Below are positions 1 through 6,300 of a DNA stretch of 13,086 nucleotides, piece after piece (the stretch's first letter is position 1; every line of letters starts with the position of its first letter). The notes beneath the pieces were generated by a model. That model was not told the DNA's origin. It was given only the letters and a program-made list of their open reading frames with translations, and did no database searches. The position numbers and the translations under genes were made by a program. Source of the DNA: a bacterium. GTDB taxonomy: Bacteria > Cyanobacteriota > Vampirovibrionia > Obscuribacterales > Obscuribacteraceae. The stretch lies in contig JAUIJG010000120.1 in assembly GCA_030431355.1 (NCBI GenBank), positions 1 to 13,086 on the forward strand, read 5' to 3'.

Positions 1-303
1 TCACTGGATTGAGCTGCTTCAGATACATCCTGAAGCCGGGATCTGACATCATCAAAGTCAGCCCATACCTGCTCGGGATCAACATCTGGTGATGTCCATA
101 GCTGCTTTGAGTCCCCGTGCCACCGATTCCTTAGCCTTACTCCGAGACCGCTCTGAAATCGGAGTCTCATCGACTTCATCTTCAAGCATCAACAAGTCGC
201 CAGGTGTGCATTAAGAGAAAGCGAATAGTTTTACCAGTGTGTTTAACTCGATTCCTTTGCTGGCACCCCTCTCAAGGGAACTAATTATTTTCTGACCTAT
301 TGT
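1..303 (-). pseudogene. Decayed XRE-family helix-turn-helix regulator (C-terminal part)
   Basis: Reading leftwards from 303, one frame gives the end of a Cro/C1-type (XRE) DNA-binding domain: GQKIISSLERGASKGIEL, then NTLVKLFAFS. A TAA at 213-211 interrupts it, and the same frame resumes with CTPGDLLMLEDEVDE. In intact XRE regulators (often antitoxins) the pattern ISSLERG...L..L..AL.CTPGDLL runs on unbroken, so the TAA sits inside the domain. The frame ends at TGA 81-79. A +1 frame then carries SPDVDPEQVWADFDDVRSRL to the window edge, which suggests a second lesion. A TAG at 306-304 cuts the frame from any upstream recognition helix. An alternative is an intact short ORF starting at ATG 179 in the +1 frame and running off the left edge, but it shows no good ribosome binding site. 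The XRE resemblance is seen directly; the pseudogene reading is inference. Confidence 0.55.
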
Positions 304-471
304 CTACAATATACAAAATAGTTCTATGCGCTTCTTAGAAAATCAAACATGCATAGACTGCCACCGCAAGGAGCGGGTGACAGAGCAAAGCTGCCACCGG
401 ATACGCCATTAGGCTCAGCAGCCATCGCCCTTGAAGAACCCAGCCTGGAGACATAACAGTACAGATACGCC

Positions 472-885
472 ATGCAAGCAATCAGCAAGAACTTCTCGGT
501 ATCATCCCTGGCCCTATTTACTTTGACGGCTTCATTTATAGTCGGCTTGTCTATCGCCGCCCAGGACACTACTATCGTCCGAAATTTTTCTGCATATGCC
601 AGCGTTGCTTCGTTTGCAGCTTTGCTCTGTTTTAACACAGTCATTTTTGCAGAACTAATTATGAACTTTGATTTGCATAAAAGCAAAGCCCTACTTTTAA
701 ACCTTCTGTTGATCGGCTCCACGCTCTTTTTATCCGACTTGTATCTATCCTGGACCCTGGCACCGGCAATCAGACTCATCTCTCTTCAGTTTGAGAAGCG
801 AACCAGAACGATCGATCCTAAATATGAGCGCATAGTCTTGACCTGCCTATGCTTAGGCGTTTACTGGTTGTTCGCTGTTCATTAA
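472..885 (+). CDS. Hypothetical four-helix integral membrane protein
   Basis: This 137-residue protein has four hydrophobic stretches at roughly residues 9-30, 40-65, 72-96 and 119-136. They are separated by short loops, with a basic loop (QFEKRTRTIDPKYER) before the last helix. It is probably an inner-membrane protein. No family motif is recognised. ATG 472 is the only available start, because an in-frame TAA lies at 454-456. The nearest purine-rich GGAG is about 20 nt upstream, too far to be a normal ribosome binding site, so translation may be weak. The opposite strand carries an overlapping open frame, rejected because the plus frame has clean membrane topology. A weak hairpin follows the stop. 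Confidence 0.5.
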   Translation: MQAISKNFSVSSLALFTLTASFIVGLSIAAQDTTIVRNFSAYASVASFAALLCFNTVIFAELIMNFDLHKSKALLLNLLLIGSTLFLSDLYLSWTLAPAIRLISLQFEKRTRTIDPKYERIVLTCLCLGVYWLFAVH

Positions 886-894
886 AATTCGCAG

Positions 895-915
895 GTGCCC
901 GAAACATGTCGGCAC
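895..915 (+). terminator. Weak stem-loop after the membrane-protein gene
   Basis: GTGCC (895-899) pairs with GGCAC (911-915), and CGA/TCG extend the stem across a bulged C. No T-tract follows. It may stabilise or end the upstream transcript, but it is not a convincing intrinsic terminator. Confidence 0.22.
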
Positions 916-1008
916 AATTTCAAATTCTAATATCTAAATACGTAGTTTCCCCAGAGAAGATTAAATCGCCCTCCTCTATTAGTAGATGGCAGGAAGGAGG
1001 AAATGTTG

Positions 1009-1491
1009 ATGGACTTTGAATTTTTTCTGGATCAAAATCGAGGCGGTTCCAGACAGGGAGACCGTCTGCAGGGAGAGATTCTCGACTTTCTCATCGATGA
1101 ACTGATGGATAGACAAAGGGGTCGGGGTCGGGATCGTGACAGATGGGACAACCGCCATCATCAAAGAGGACCGGACATTAACGAACGGGTTAACAGAATT
1201 GCCGACGAGATGGACTATGGAGATGTCGATGCTGCGGTGCGAAAACTGGATAGAAATATCCCCCAGTTCGGCGAACAATTACTAAATAGAGTATTCCTGC
1301 GTGAACAGAGAAACTATGGAGCAGACCTGGAGATTGTGCCCACCTATGATCAGTGGAACAGGCCGACCAGCCTGATTCGTCTGAACTTTCCCACCCGGGA
1401 CGGGCTTGCCTGCCAGGATGTCGGTCTGTTCAGCCAGCAGCACAGGACATATACGTCCTTGCAGGGAAGCAGACCCTACTACTGTCGCTAA
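1009..1491 (+). CDS. Hypothetical Arg/Asp-rich protein
   Basis: This is a 160-residue soluble protein without signal peptide or membrane segment. ATG 1009 is preferred because AGGAGG at 995-1000 lies 8 nt before it, whereas an ATG at 1003 would sit only 2 nt after the same site. Residues 1-33 are acidic and hydrophobic (MDFEFFLDQ, then GEILDFLIDELMDR). Residues 34-55 form an Arg/Asp/Gly low-complexity stretch containing RGRGRDRDRWDNRHHQRG. Residues 55-100 look helical (INERVNRIADEMDYGDVDAAVRKL). The C-terminal third looks like beta structure and carries two Cys (GLACQDVG and the terminal YYCR). The Arg-rich tract could bind nucleic acid or acidic partners. No family is recognised. A strong stem-loop follows the stop. 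Confidence 0.7.
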   Translation: MDFEFFLDQNRGGSRQGDRLQGEILDFLIDELMDRQRGRGRDRDRWDNRHHQRGPDINERVNRIADEMDYGDVDAAVRKLDRNIPQFGEQLLNRVFLREQRNYGADLEIVPTYDQWNRPTSLIRLNFPTRDGLACQDVGLFSQQHRTYTSLQGSRPYYCR

Positions 1492-1522
1492 TCAGAAGCA
1501 AACTCACTTACAATTTAATCTT

Positions 1523-1552
1523 TGAGGCTAAACTGGGAACAATTTAGCCTCA
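1523..1552 (+). terminator. Perfect 10-bp stem-loop, probable transcript end
   Basis: TGAGGCTAAA (1523-1532) and TTTAGCCTCA (1543-1552) are perfect inverted repeats around a 10-nt loop, 32 nt after the stop of the gene at 1009-1491. No run of T follows on either strand, so it may be a U-tract-independent terminator or an RNA-stabilising hairpin. It separates the upstream gene from the one at 1628. Confidence 0.5.
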
Positions 1553-1627
1553 TTCAGCGCATACAATATCCAAATCCAAAATTAGTCAGTCCTCTCCAGT
1601 TCCTTTTCCCCTTACCAATCAAAACAT

Positions 1628-3301
1628 ATGTCGGATCGTCCAAACAACGAGCCTATAGAGGCTCGCGAATCCCAGCGCAGCGATTCTTCCTCCTCGGAAT
1701 CTGCCAGCCTTCGTCTCCACGAAGACGCCTATGCGCTCTCTGAGAGGAATGAAGAAGACAGATCTGCATCTGACAACAATACTCTTAGTAGTACTGAACG
1801 TGATACTACATCCAACTCTACTGAAAAAGAAGAAAGTAGAACCAATCCGCTCGACTTCGGTCTACATGATGTGGAAATAGTCGATGGCTCCGATCCGAAT
1901 GCGGAAAACAACACAGAGTTGGCGGGGCAATCCAGAGAGAATCAAGAAAAAACAAGAGAGCTTGAACCGGAAAAAGAAGTAGACGAAGCCGGAGAAGCTA
2001 CAGAAATCAAAGACAAAGATCTCGACAAGCAGATCAAAGAGTTTGAGCAGTATCTCGGTGGCTTCGAGAACATTGATGGAGAGAGAGGCGGCCAGGTAGG
2101 CGAGCATCTAAGACAGACATTCAACAGACTGGAAGGAGTCAATCCCCAGCAGTACGGCAAAGCGGATCCATCTACCCAGGTTTCCGAGATGATGGACTCC
2201 ATGAAAAAGGTCATGGATAGCGACGGTAAGGTCGATGGTTTATCCGTTCATTCCCGGGAAGATCGCACAAAGATAGTGGAGGACATGGCGCGCTCCGCGG
2301 CTGATCCGAAACAGAATATCAATCAGGGAAGCCACAACGACTGTGTGGCCCAATCAATAAGACTGGCCCATATGACCACCGATCCCGCGGACGCGGTAAG
2401 AATCGGCTCAGAAGTTGCCACCACCGGTCGTGCCACTCTTAATGGCGCAGAAGGAGACGACCCCTATCAAGTCAAGGTGGAGACTTCTTCACTGAGGTTA
2501 GACCCGGAAGCTAAAACTTCAACTGATCAGAGTGCCGGACAGGATGGCAAACGTGGCGCCTTCGGTCAAATGTACAGCCTCGCTCTTAACGAAGCCACCA
2601 ATGACTTCCGCGCCAAAAGAGATGATCCTTCCGGCAACACTCGCTATCAATACAGACAGGGTGTTCCTAACGAAAGCTTCAAAACTGGAGAAGTGACAGA
2701 AAGGTATCTGGCAAACGGTGACGGCAGCTTCAGGCGTGATGGTGCCGTTGCGGACGGACCAGCAAACCAACCCAAAGACGCAGCGGTCATGGCAAGATTA
2801 GCCATGGGAGAAACCGATGGATTGTTCATCTCCGAATCAGGCGCGCAGCAACTCTCCCTTGGAGACATAGATGGCCTCAGCCAGTATGAATCTCCCGAGC
2901 AATTGCAGGAGCAGGTGGCGGAGTATGAGGAGCGAAGCGGCAGACCGGCAAGACACCTGGTAGATTCAGGAAGCTTGCCTGGGGCGTCAGGTACAGGAAG
3001 CGGTCACCAGATGGCCCTTGACTTTAATCCTGAGACCGGTGAATTCGACGACGATACCCAGACATGGGGAGCCAAAGGTGACGCCCATGCGGATCTCACC
3101 GCCGAGCAGGTGCAGTTTGCCAGCTCCTTCGGCGGTGAGAGAGTTGCCGGAGAATCCGATAATAGAGAAACGGTAGCGACAGAAACAGAAATTTTAGTGG
3201 ATGCCCAGGCGAGTCTTGAATCAAAGCAAGCAGCTTTGAACTCCGCCCTGACCGAAGATGCCTTTGCCGACCTGTATAACAAGCCTTTCAGACTCAGATA
3301 A
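1628..3301 (+). CDS. Large acidic protein with putative papain-like cysteine peptidase domain
   Basis: The 557-residue product has no signal peptide or membrane helix. Residues 1-135 are low-complexity, rich in Ser, Glu and Asn, and probably disordered. Residues 135-225 look helical. Residues 230-243 read NINQGSHNDCVAQS, close to the papain active-site signature NQGSCGSCWAFS: Q233 and C239 are six apart, as are the oxyanion Gln and nucleophilic Cys of papain. A later GSGHQMALDF (H460) resembles the catalytic His strand. It is followed by GEFDDDTQTWG (471-481), which recalls the Asn/Asp-containing segment (NSWG in papain, D-x-Q in papain-like toxins). A helical tail follows to 557. Papain-fold activity is therefore plausible but unproven; the Cys-to-His spacing is wide and the third catalytic residue is uncertain. 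There is no clear ribosome binding site before ATG 1628. The gene stands alone between two stem-loops. Confidence 0.8.
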   Translation: MSDRPNNEPIEARESQRSDSSSSESASLRLHEDAYALSERNEEDRSASDNNTLSSTERDTTSNSTEKEESRTNPLDFGLHDVEIVDGSDPNAENNTELAGQSRENQEKTRELEPEKEVDEAGEATEIKDKDLDKQIKEFEQYLGGFENIDGERGGQVGEHLRQTFNRLEGVNPQQYGKADPSTQVSEMMDSMKKVMDSDGKVDGLSVHSREDRTKIVEDMARSAADPKQNINQGSHNDCVAQSIRLAHMTTDPADAVRIGSEVATTGRATLNGAEGDDPYQVKVETSSLRLDPEAKTSTDQSAGQDGKRGAFGQMYSLALNEATNDFRAKRDDPSGNTRYQYRQGVPNESFKTGEVTERYLANGDGSFRRDGAVADGPANQPKDAAVMARLAMGETDGLFISESGAQQLSLGDIDGLSQYESPEQLQEQVAEYEERSGRPARHLVDSGSLPGASGTGSGHQMALDFNPETGEFDDDTQTWGAKGDAHADLTAEQVQFASSFGGERVAGESDNRETVATETEILVDAQASLESKQAALNSALTEDAFADLYNKPFRLR

Positions 3302-3333
3302 CGGACCGCCTCATACTTGCCCTCACTACACCC

Positions 3334-3346
3334 GGCAATGGTTGCC
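3334..3346 (+). terminator. Small hairpin after the papain-like gene
   Basis: GGCAA (3334-3338) and TTGCC (3342-3346) form a 5-bp stem with a 3-nt loop, followed by AATTT. It is a short and weak terminator candidate 32 nt downstream of the stop codon. Confidence 0.22.
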
Positions 3347-3441
3347 AATTTACAGGAGCATGAATTATGTTTCGATTCCGGGTATGCTTTATAAAGATCC
3401 GGTATCGAGTTCTAATTTAAGCCCGTTTTGAGGAGCCAATT

Positions 3442-4152
3442 ATGAGACGAAAGCTTGCCATCACCATCGCTATCTCATCACTTTTCGCTATTTCCGCAGC
3501 CGATCCGGCATCCGCAGTCGATATAAAAAAGATGATGAAAGATATCGTCGATAAGAATGTCCTGAACAAGGGCGGCGGCGGCGGTGCGCAAGCGGCCACC
3601 ATGAACAATCTTAATATTCACAAGTCTCGCCTCCAGCAGCAAATCAATGATGGAATCGCTTCCGGGAAGCTGACATCGACTGAGGCATCTGAGCTGACCA
3701 ACGAATTGAATCAGATCAAGAGCAACGAAACAACTTTCCTAACCGATGGAAAGTTTACCGACCCGGAAGTTATTCAGTTGGTCAAGGCTCTGGAGGCGCT
3801 TGAGAGCAAAATCGGCACCTATACAAATAATGCTGCTACAACGAAGCCAGGAACAGCCACGGTAGCAGCCCCGGCGGTCACTACTCCCGTGACAAGCACC
3901 CCGGTAACGACACCAACGGCGCCAGCGACCACGACCTCCAACAATTTGCAGGTCAAAATCGCCCAGAGCCTTGCCGCAGGCAAAATCACCCGGACCGAAG
4001 CCAATGATCTGTTTAAGATCGAGACCCGAATTCACAGCCTTGAGTCCCAGCTAAGAGCCAATACAACCGGCTCTTTCGAGAGCAATCGTAGTATGTTCCG
4101 AGAACTGGAACAACTTACCCAGGCGGTAAACAACAAGCTGGGCAGCCACTAA
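3442..4152 (+). CDS. Exported protein with a duplicated helical domain and a Thr/Pro/Ala linker
   Basis: This is a 236-residue protein. AGGAG at 3431-3435 lies 6 nt before ATG 3442. Residues 1-25 form a Sec signal peptide (MRRK, hydrophobic core, ADPASA then VD), so the mature protein is periplasmic or outside the cell. A Gly run (GGGGG) lies at 44-48. Two similar helical units follow. Unit 1 (about 60-125) has QINDGIASGKLTSTEASEL, a helix, then TDGKFTDPE. Unit 2 (about 168-233) has KIAQSLAAGKITRTEANDL, a helix, then NTTGSFESN. The shared pattern is (I/L)..G(K)(L/I)T.(T)EA..L. The units are joined by a Thr/Pro/Ala/Val linker (about 130-166), typical of exported flexible tethers. Function is unknown; scaffold or envelope binding is possible. 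It converges on the pseudouridine synthase gene with a 57-nt gap and no clear terminator. Confidence 0.8.
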   Translation: MRRKLAITIAISSLFAISAADPASAVDIKKMMKDIVDKNVLNKGGGGGAQAATMNNLNIHKSRLQQQINDGIASGKLTSTEASELTNELNQIKSNETTFLTDGKFTDPEVIQLVKALEALESKIGTYTNNAATTKPGTATVAAPAVTTPVTSTPVTTPTAPATTTSNNLQVKIAQSLAAGKITRTEANDLFKIETRIHSLESQLRANTTGSFESNRSMFRELEQLTQAVNNKLGSH

Positions 4153-4209
4153 GCAATAGATTACAACAGAGCCGGTTCAATCAGTAAACTAACCACCTGT
4201 AGTATCATC

Positions 4210-4875
4210 TCAAAAATCATCCAAGTCAGGAAACAGCTCACTAATCACCCTGGTCAGTGACTCGTCCAAGCCTGCCTGTACTTCAATCGCTTTGCCCGTG
4301 TCAGGATGCCGAAACATCAATGATCTGGCATGGAGAAAGAGCCTGTGGAAATCGAGAGTCTGCCTGAAATATCGATTGACCTCGCCTTTTCCATATTTAG
4401 TATCTCCTACCACGGGCAGGCTCAGATGCTTGAGGTGGCGCCTAATCTGATGGTAGCGGCCGGTATGAGGATAAGCCCGCACCAGAGACCAGCGACCGGC
4501 CCTGGCCAGGGGGCGAAAGAAAGTCCGAGCAGGAACCCGATCTCCGTCCGGGCTTCCCGGCACGGGATGATCGAGATCAATTTCTGCGTCCATCGGTCCT
4601 CTTACAAGAGCGACATATTCTTTTCTAGTCTCCGGCGATTTCAAAACCTCTTGCATAGCAGAAGCCATGGAAGCATCCAGAGCAAAGCCCACAACTCCGC
4701 TGGTGCCGCGGTCCAGGCGATGGATGGCAAAGACTTTGGCGCCGACAATCTCATCTCTTACGATATCGGCAACGGTGATCTTGTCCCGGGCCAGCCCCCG
4801 GTGAACCACCAACCCCGAGGGTTTGTTCACAAAGAGCAGACGCTCATCCTTATATAAAACAGGCAGGTCAGACAA
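4210..4875 (-). CDS. truC: RluA-family pseudouridine synthase, TruC-like
   Basis: This enzyme converts uridine to pseudouridine in RNA; the TruC branch modifies U65 of tRNAs. The 221-residue product carries the RluA-family signature in order: VNKPSGLVVHR (residues 16-26), HRLDRGTSG (52-60, catalytic Asp55), the TGRYHQIRRHL RNA-binding/catalytic motif (138-148), GDTKYG (157-162) and RLFLHA (178-183). The compact length without an S4 domain, and the KPSG.LVHR...D..TV...R context, fit TruC better than RluC/RluD. The open frame extends upstream to TTG 4947. I choose TTG 4875 because AGGAG at 4888-4884 lies 8 nt before it and the protein then begins (MSDLPVLYKDERLLFVNK) where family members do. 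Exact RNA target is inference. The gene is divergent from the TPR gene at 5079. Confidence 0.88.
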   Translation of the reverse strand: MSDLPVLYKDERLLFVNKPSGLVVHRGLARDKITVADIVRDEIVGAKVFAIHRLDRGTSGVVGFALDASMASAMQEVLKSPETRKEYVALVRGPMDAEIDLDHPVPGSPDGDRVPARTFFRPLARAGRWSLVRAYPHTGRYHQIRRHLKHLSLPVVGDTKYGKGEVNRYFRQTLDFHRLFLHARSLMFRHPDTGKAIEVQAGLDESLTRVISELFPDLDDF

Positions 4876-5078
4876 CGACCAGGCTCCTCTCGCGGTCCCA
4901 AAAGATGAATACTGGACTATTTCGAGCGTTTCACAGAAGTGCCACAAAAATCACTTATTCTTCTTAGCATCGCAAATTATACGTGAAATTAGTCAGCCAG
5001 GGCTGCCCAGCCCCAACTGGCAGGTTGAACGCAGCTCCTCTTCCCTTCACCCGCTCGACTGCTCCAAGGAGACCCTAG

Positions 5079-6263
5079 ATGCCAGCCTACGACAATTGGC
5101 AGATCCATATAAGAATGGCCGAAGAAGCCGAGAAACAAAATCAGCTTCCCGTGGCTTCGGCGGCTTATCAGCTCGCCCTGAAAGAAGCCCAGAACATTGA
5201 AGGTGGACACGACATCAGGGCTTACACATTCATCAAGATGGCCGGCTGCTCATTTCTGCTGGGCGATGTCCAGGCGGCTGAGCAAGCTTATCTGACCGCC
5301 GTGAACACAGCGCAATCGGCGGATATGGTTATCTCGGCCGCCCATGATCTGGCAAAGCTCTATTTCCAGCTTAAAAACAAAGAAGCCTCCGGCAACTACT
5401 ACCAGTATGCTTTGCAGGTTGTGAGCTATCAAAAAGGTGCCCAGAGCGATGTTTACTTCGAACTGGAGAAAGAATTTCATGGCGCCATGCAGAGCCTGGA
5501 AGCCGAGAAGGCTGCCCGAAATGCGCCGGTTCAGCCCCGCTACAACGACCATGAAAACGCTAACGCCCAAACCGAACAGCGCGCAGGCTCTATTCTCCAG
5601 GAATGGAGCGACAACCTGGAACAAGCCGAATCCGCCCACAGAAATGGGGATCTTGATTCTTGCAAAGCCCACTCTGACAAAGCTCTAAAAATAGCTGAGT
5701 TAATCGGCAGAGACAGCGACACTTATCTTGAGACCCTGAAAAGAGTCGCCTCCCTCTGCGCCAGCCGGGCCGATATAAAAGAAGCCGAACGGCATCTGCT
5801 TGCCGCCTACGGCATCAAATTGGGCAAGTTCGGAGCCGGTCATGTGGAAGTGGCAGAAACCACCCAGGAGCTTGCCATACTCTATTTCAACTCCGGCAGC
5901 CTGGCCAAAGCTGAGCCCTGGGCAAAGAGAACAAAAGAGATTTTCGAAGCGGCAACCACAGGCGACACGAAAGAGCTTGCCTGCGCCCTGCACAATTTAG
6001 CCGTGCTCTACCATTCTCTGAACGACTATCATAAAGCCGAGCCGTTCTATCAAAGAGCGCTCTATATGAAGATTAACCTGTACGGAAACGCTGATCTTGA
6101 GTCCATCAACTTGATGCGCGGTTACGCCGATCTACTTAGAAGGACAGGTCGGGACGAGGAAGCAGAGAGAATGGAGTCACAAGCTAGTGGTGTCTTAAGT
6201 GGTGCCTACGCCATCCAGGACCAGCTTGTGCCCGCAACAGAAGAATATATTCCTTCCATCTAG
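5079..6263 (+). CDS. Cytosolic tetratricopeptide-repeat protein
   Basis: This 394-residue protein has no signal peptide. AAGGAG at 5066-5071 lies 7 nt before ATG 5079. Helix-turn-helix TPR units recur: about 8-40 (MAEEAEKQNQLPVASAAYQLAL), 48-80 (KMAGCSFLLGDVQAAEQAYL), 87-118, then a Gln/Asn/Ala-rich break near 145-168. A second block follows: 176-210, 217-250, 259-292 (ELAILYFNSGSLAKAEPWAK) and 302-335 (NLAVLYHSLNDYHKAEPFYQ RAL pattern), with a partial unit to about 368. The later repeats have the longer kinesin-light-chain type (TPR_12) spacing, with LYG/KFG turns. TPR arrays act as protein-protein scaffolds; no catalytic domain is present. Only 37 nt separate it from the next gene, which also has TPRs, so the two are probably co-transcribed. 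Confidence 0.88.
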   Translation: MPAYDNWQIHIRMAEEAEKQNQLPVASAAYQLALKEAQNIEGGHDIRAYTFIKMAGCSFLLGDVQAAEQAYLTAVNTAQSADMVISAAHDLAKLYFQLKNKEASGNYYQYALQVVSYQKGAQSDVYFELEKEFHGAMQSLEAEKAARNAPVQPRYNDHENANAQTEQRAGSILQEWSDNLEQAESAHRNGDLDSCKAHSDKALKIAELIGRDSDTYLETLKRVASLCASRADIKEAERHLLAAYGIKLGKFGAGHVEVAETTQELAILYFNSGSLAKAEPWAKRTKEIFEAATTGDTKELACALHNLAVLYHSLNDYHKAEPFYQRALYMKINLYGNADLESINLMRGYADLLRRTGRDEEAERMESQASGVLSGAYAIQDQLVPATEEYIPSI

Positions 6264-6300
6264 AAGCTCGCTCCTGTAACATAAGCATCCGGAAATCCAT

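Noticed and set aside
324..779. 151-residue minus-strand open frame overlapping the membrane protein at 472
   Set aside because: Its sequence is the irregular complement of clean membrane helices on the plus strand; it has no domain or good ribosome binding site.
3367..3420. 17-codon ORF (MFRFRVCFIKIRYRVLI) with AGGAG 8 nt upstream, a possible leader peptide before the gene at 3442
   Set aside because: Good ribosome spacing but no attenuator structure or codon bias that would support a leader function; an overlapping 23-codon ORF from 3360 is equally possible.
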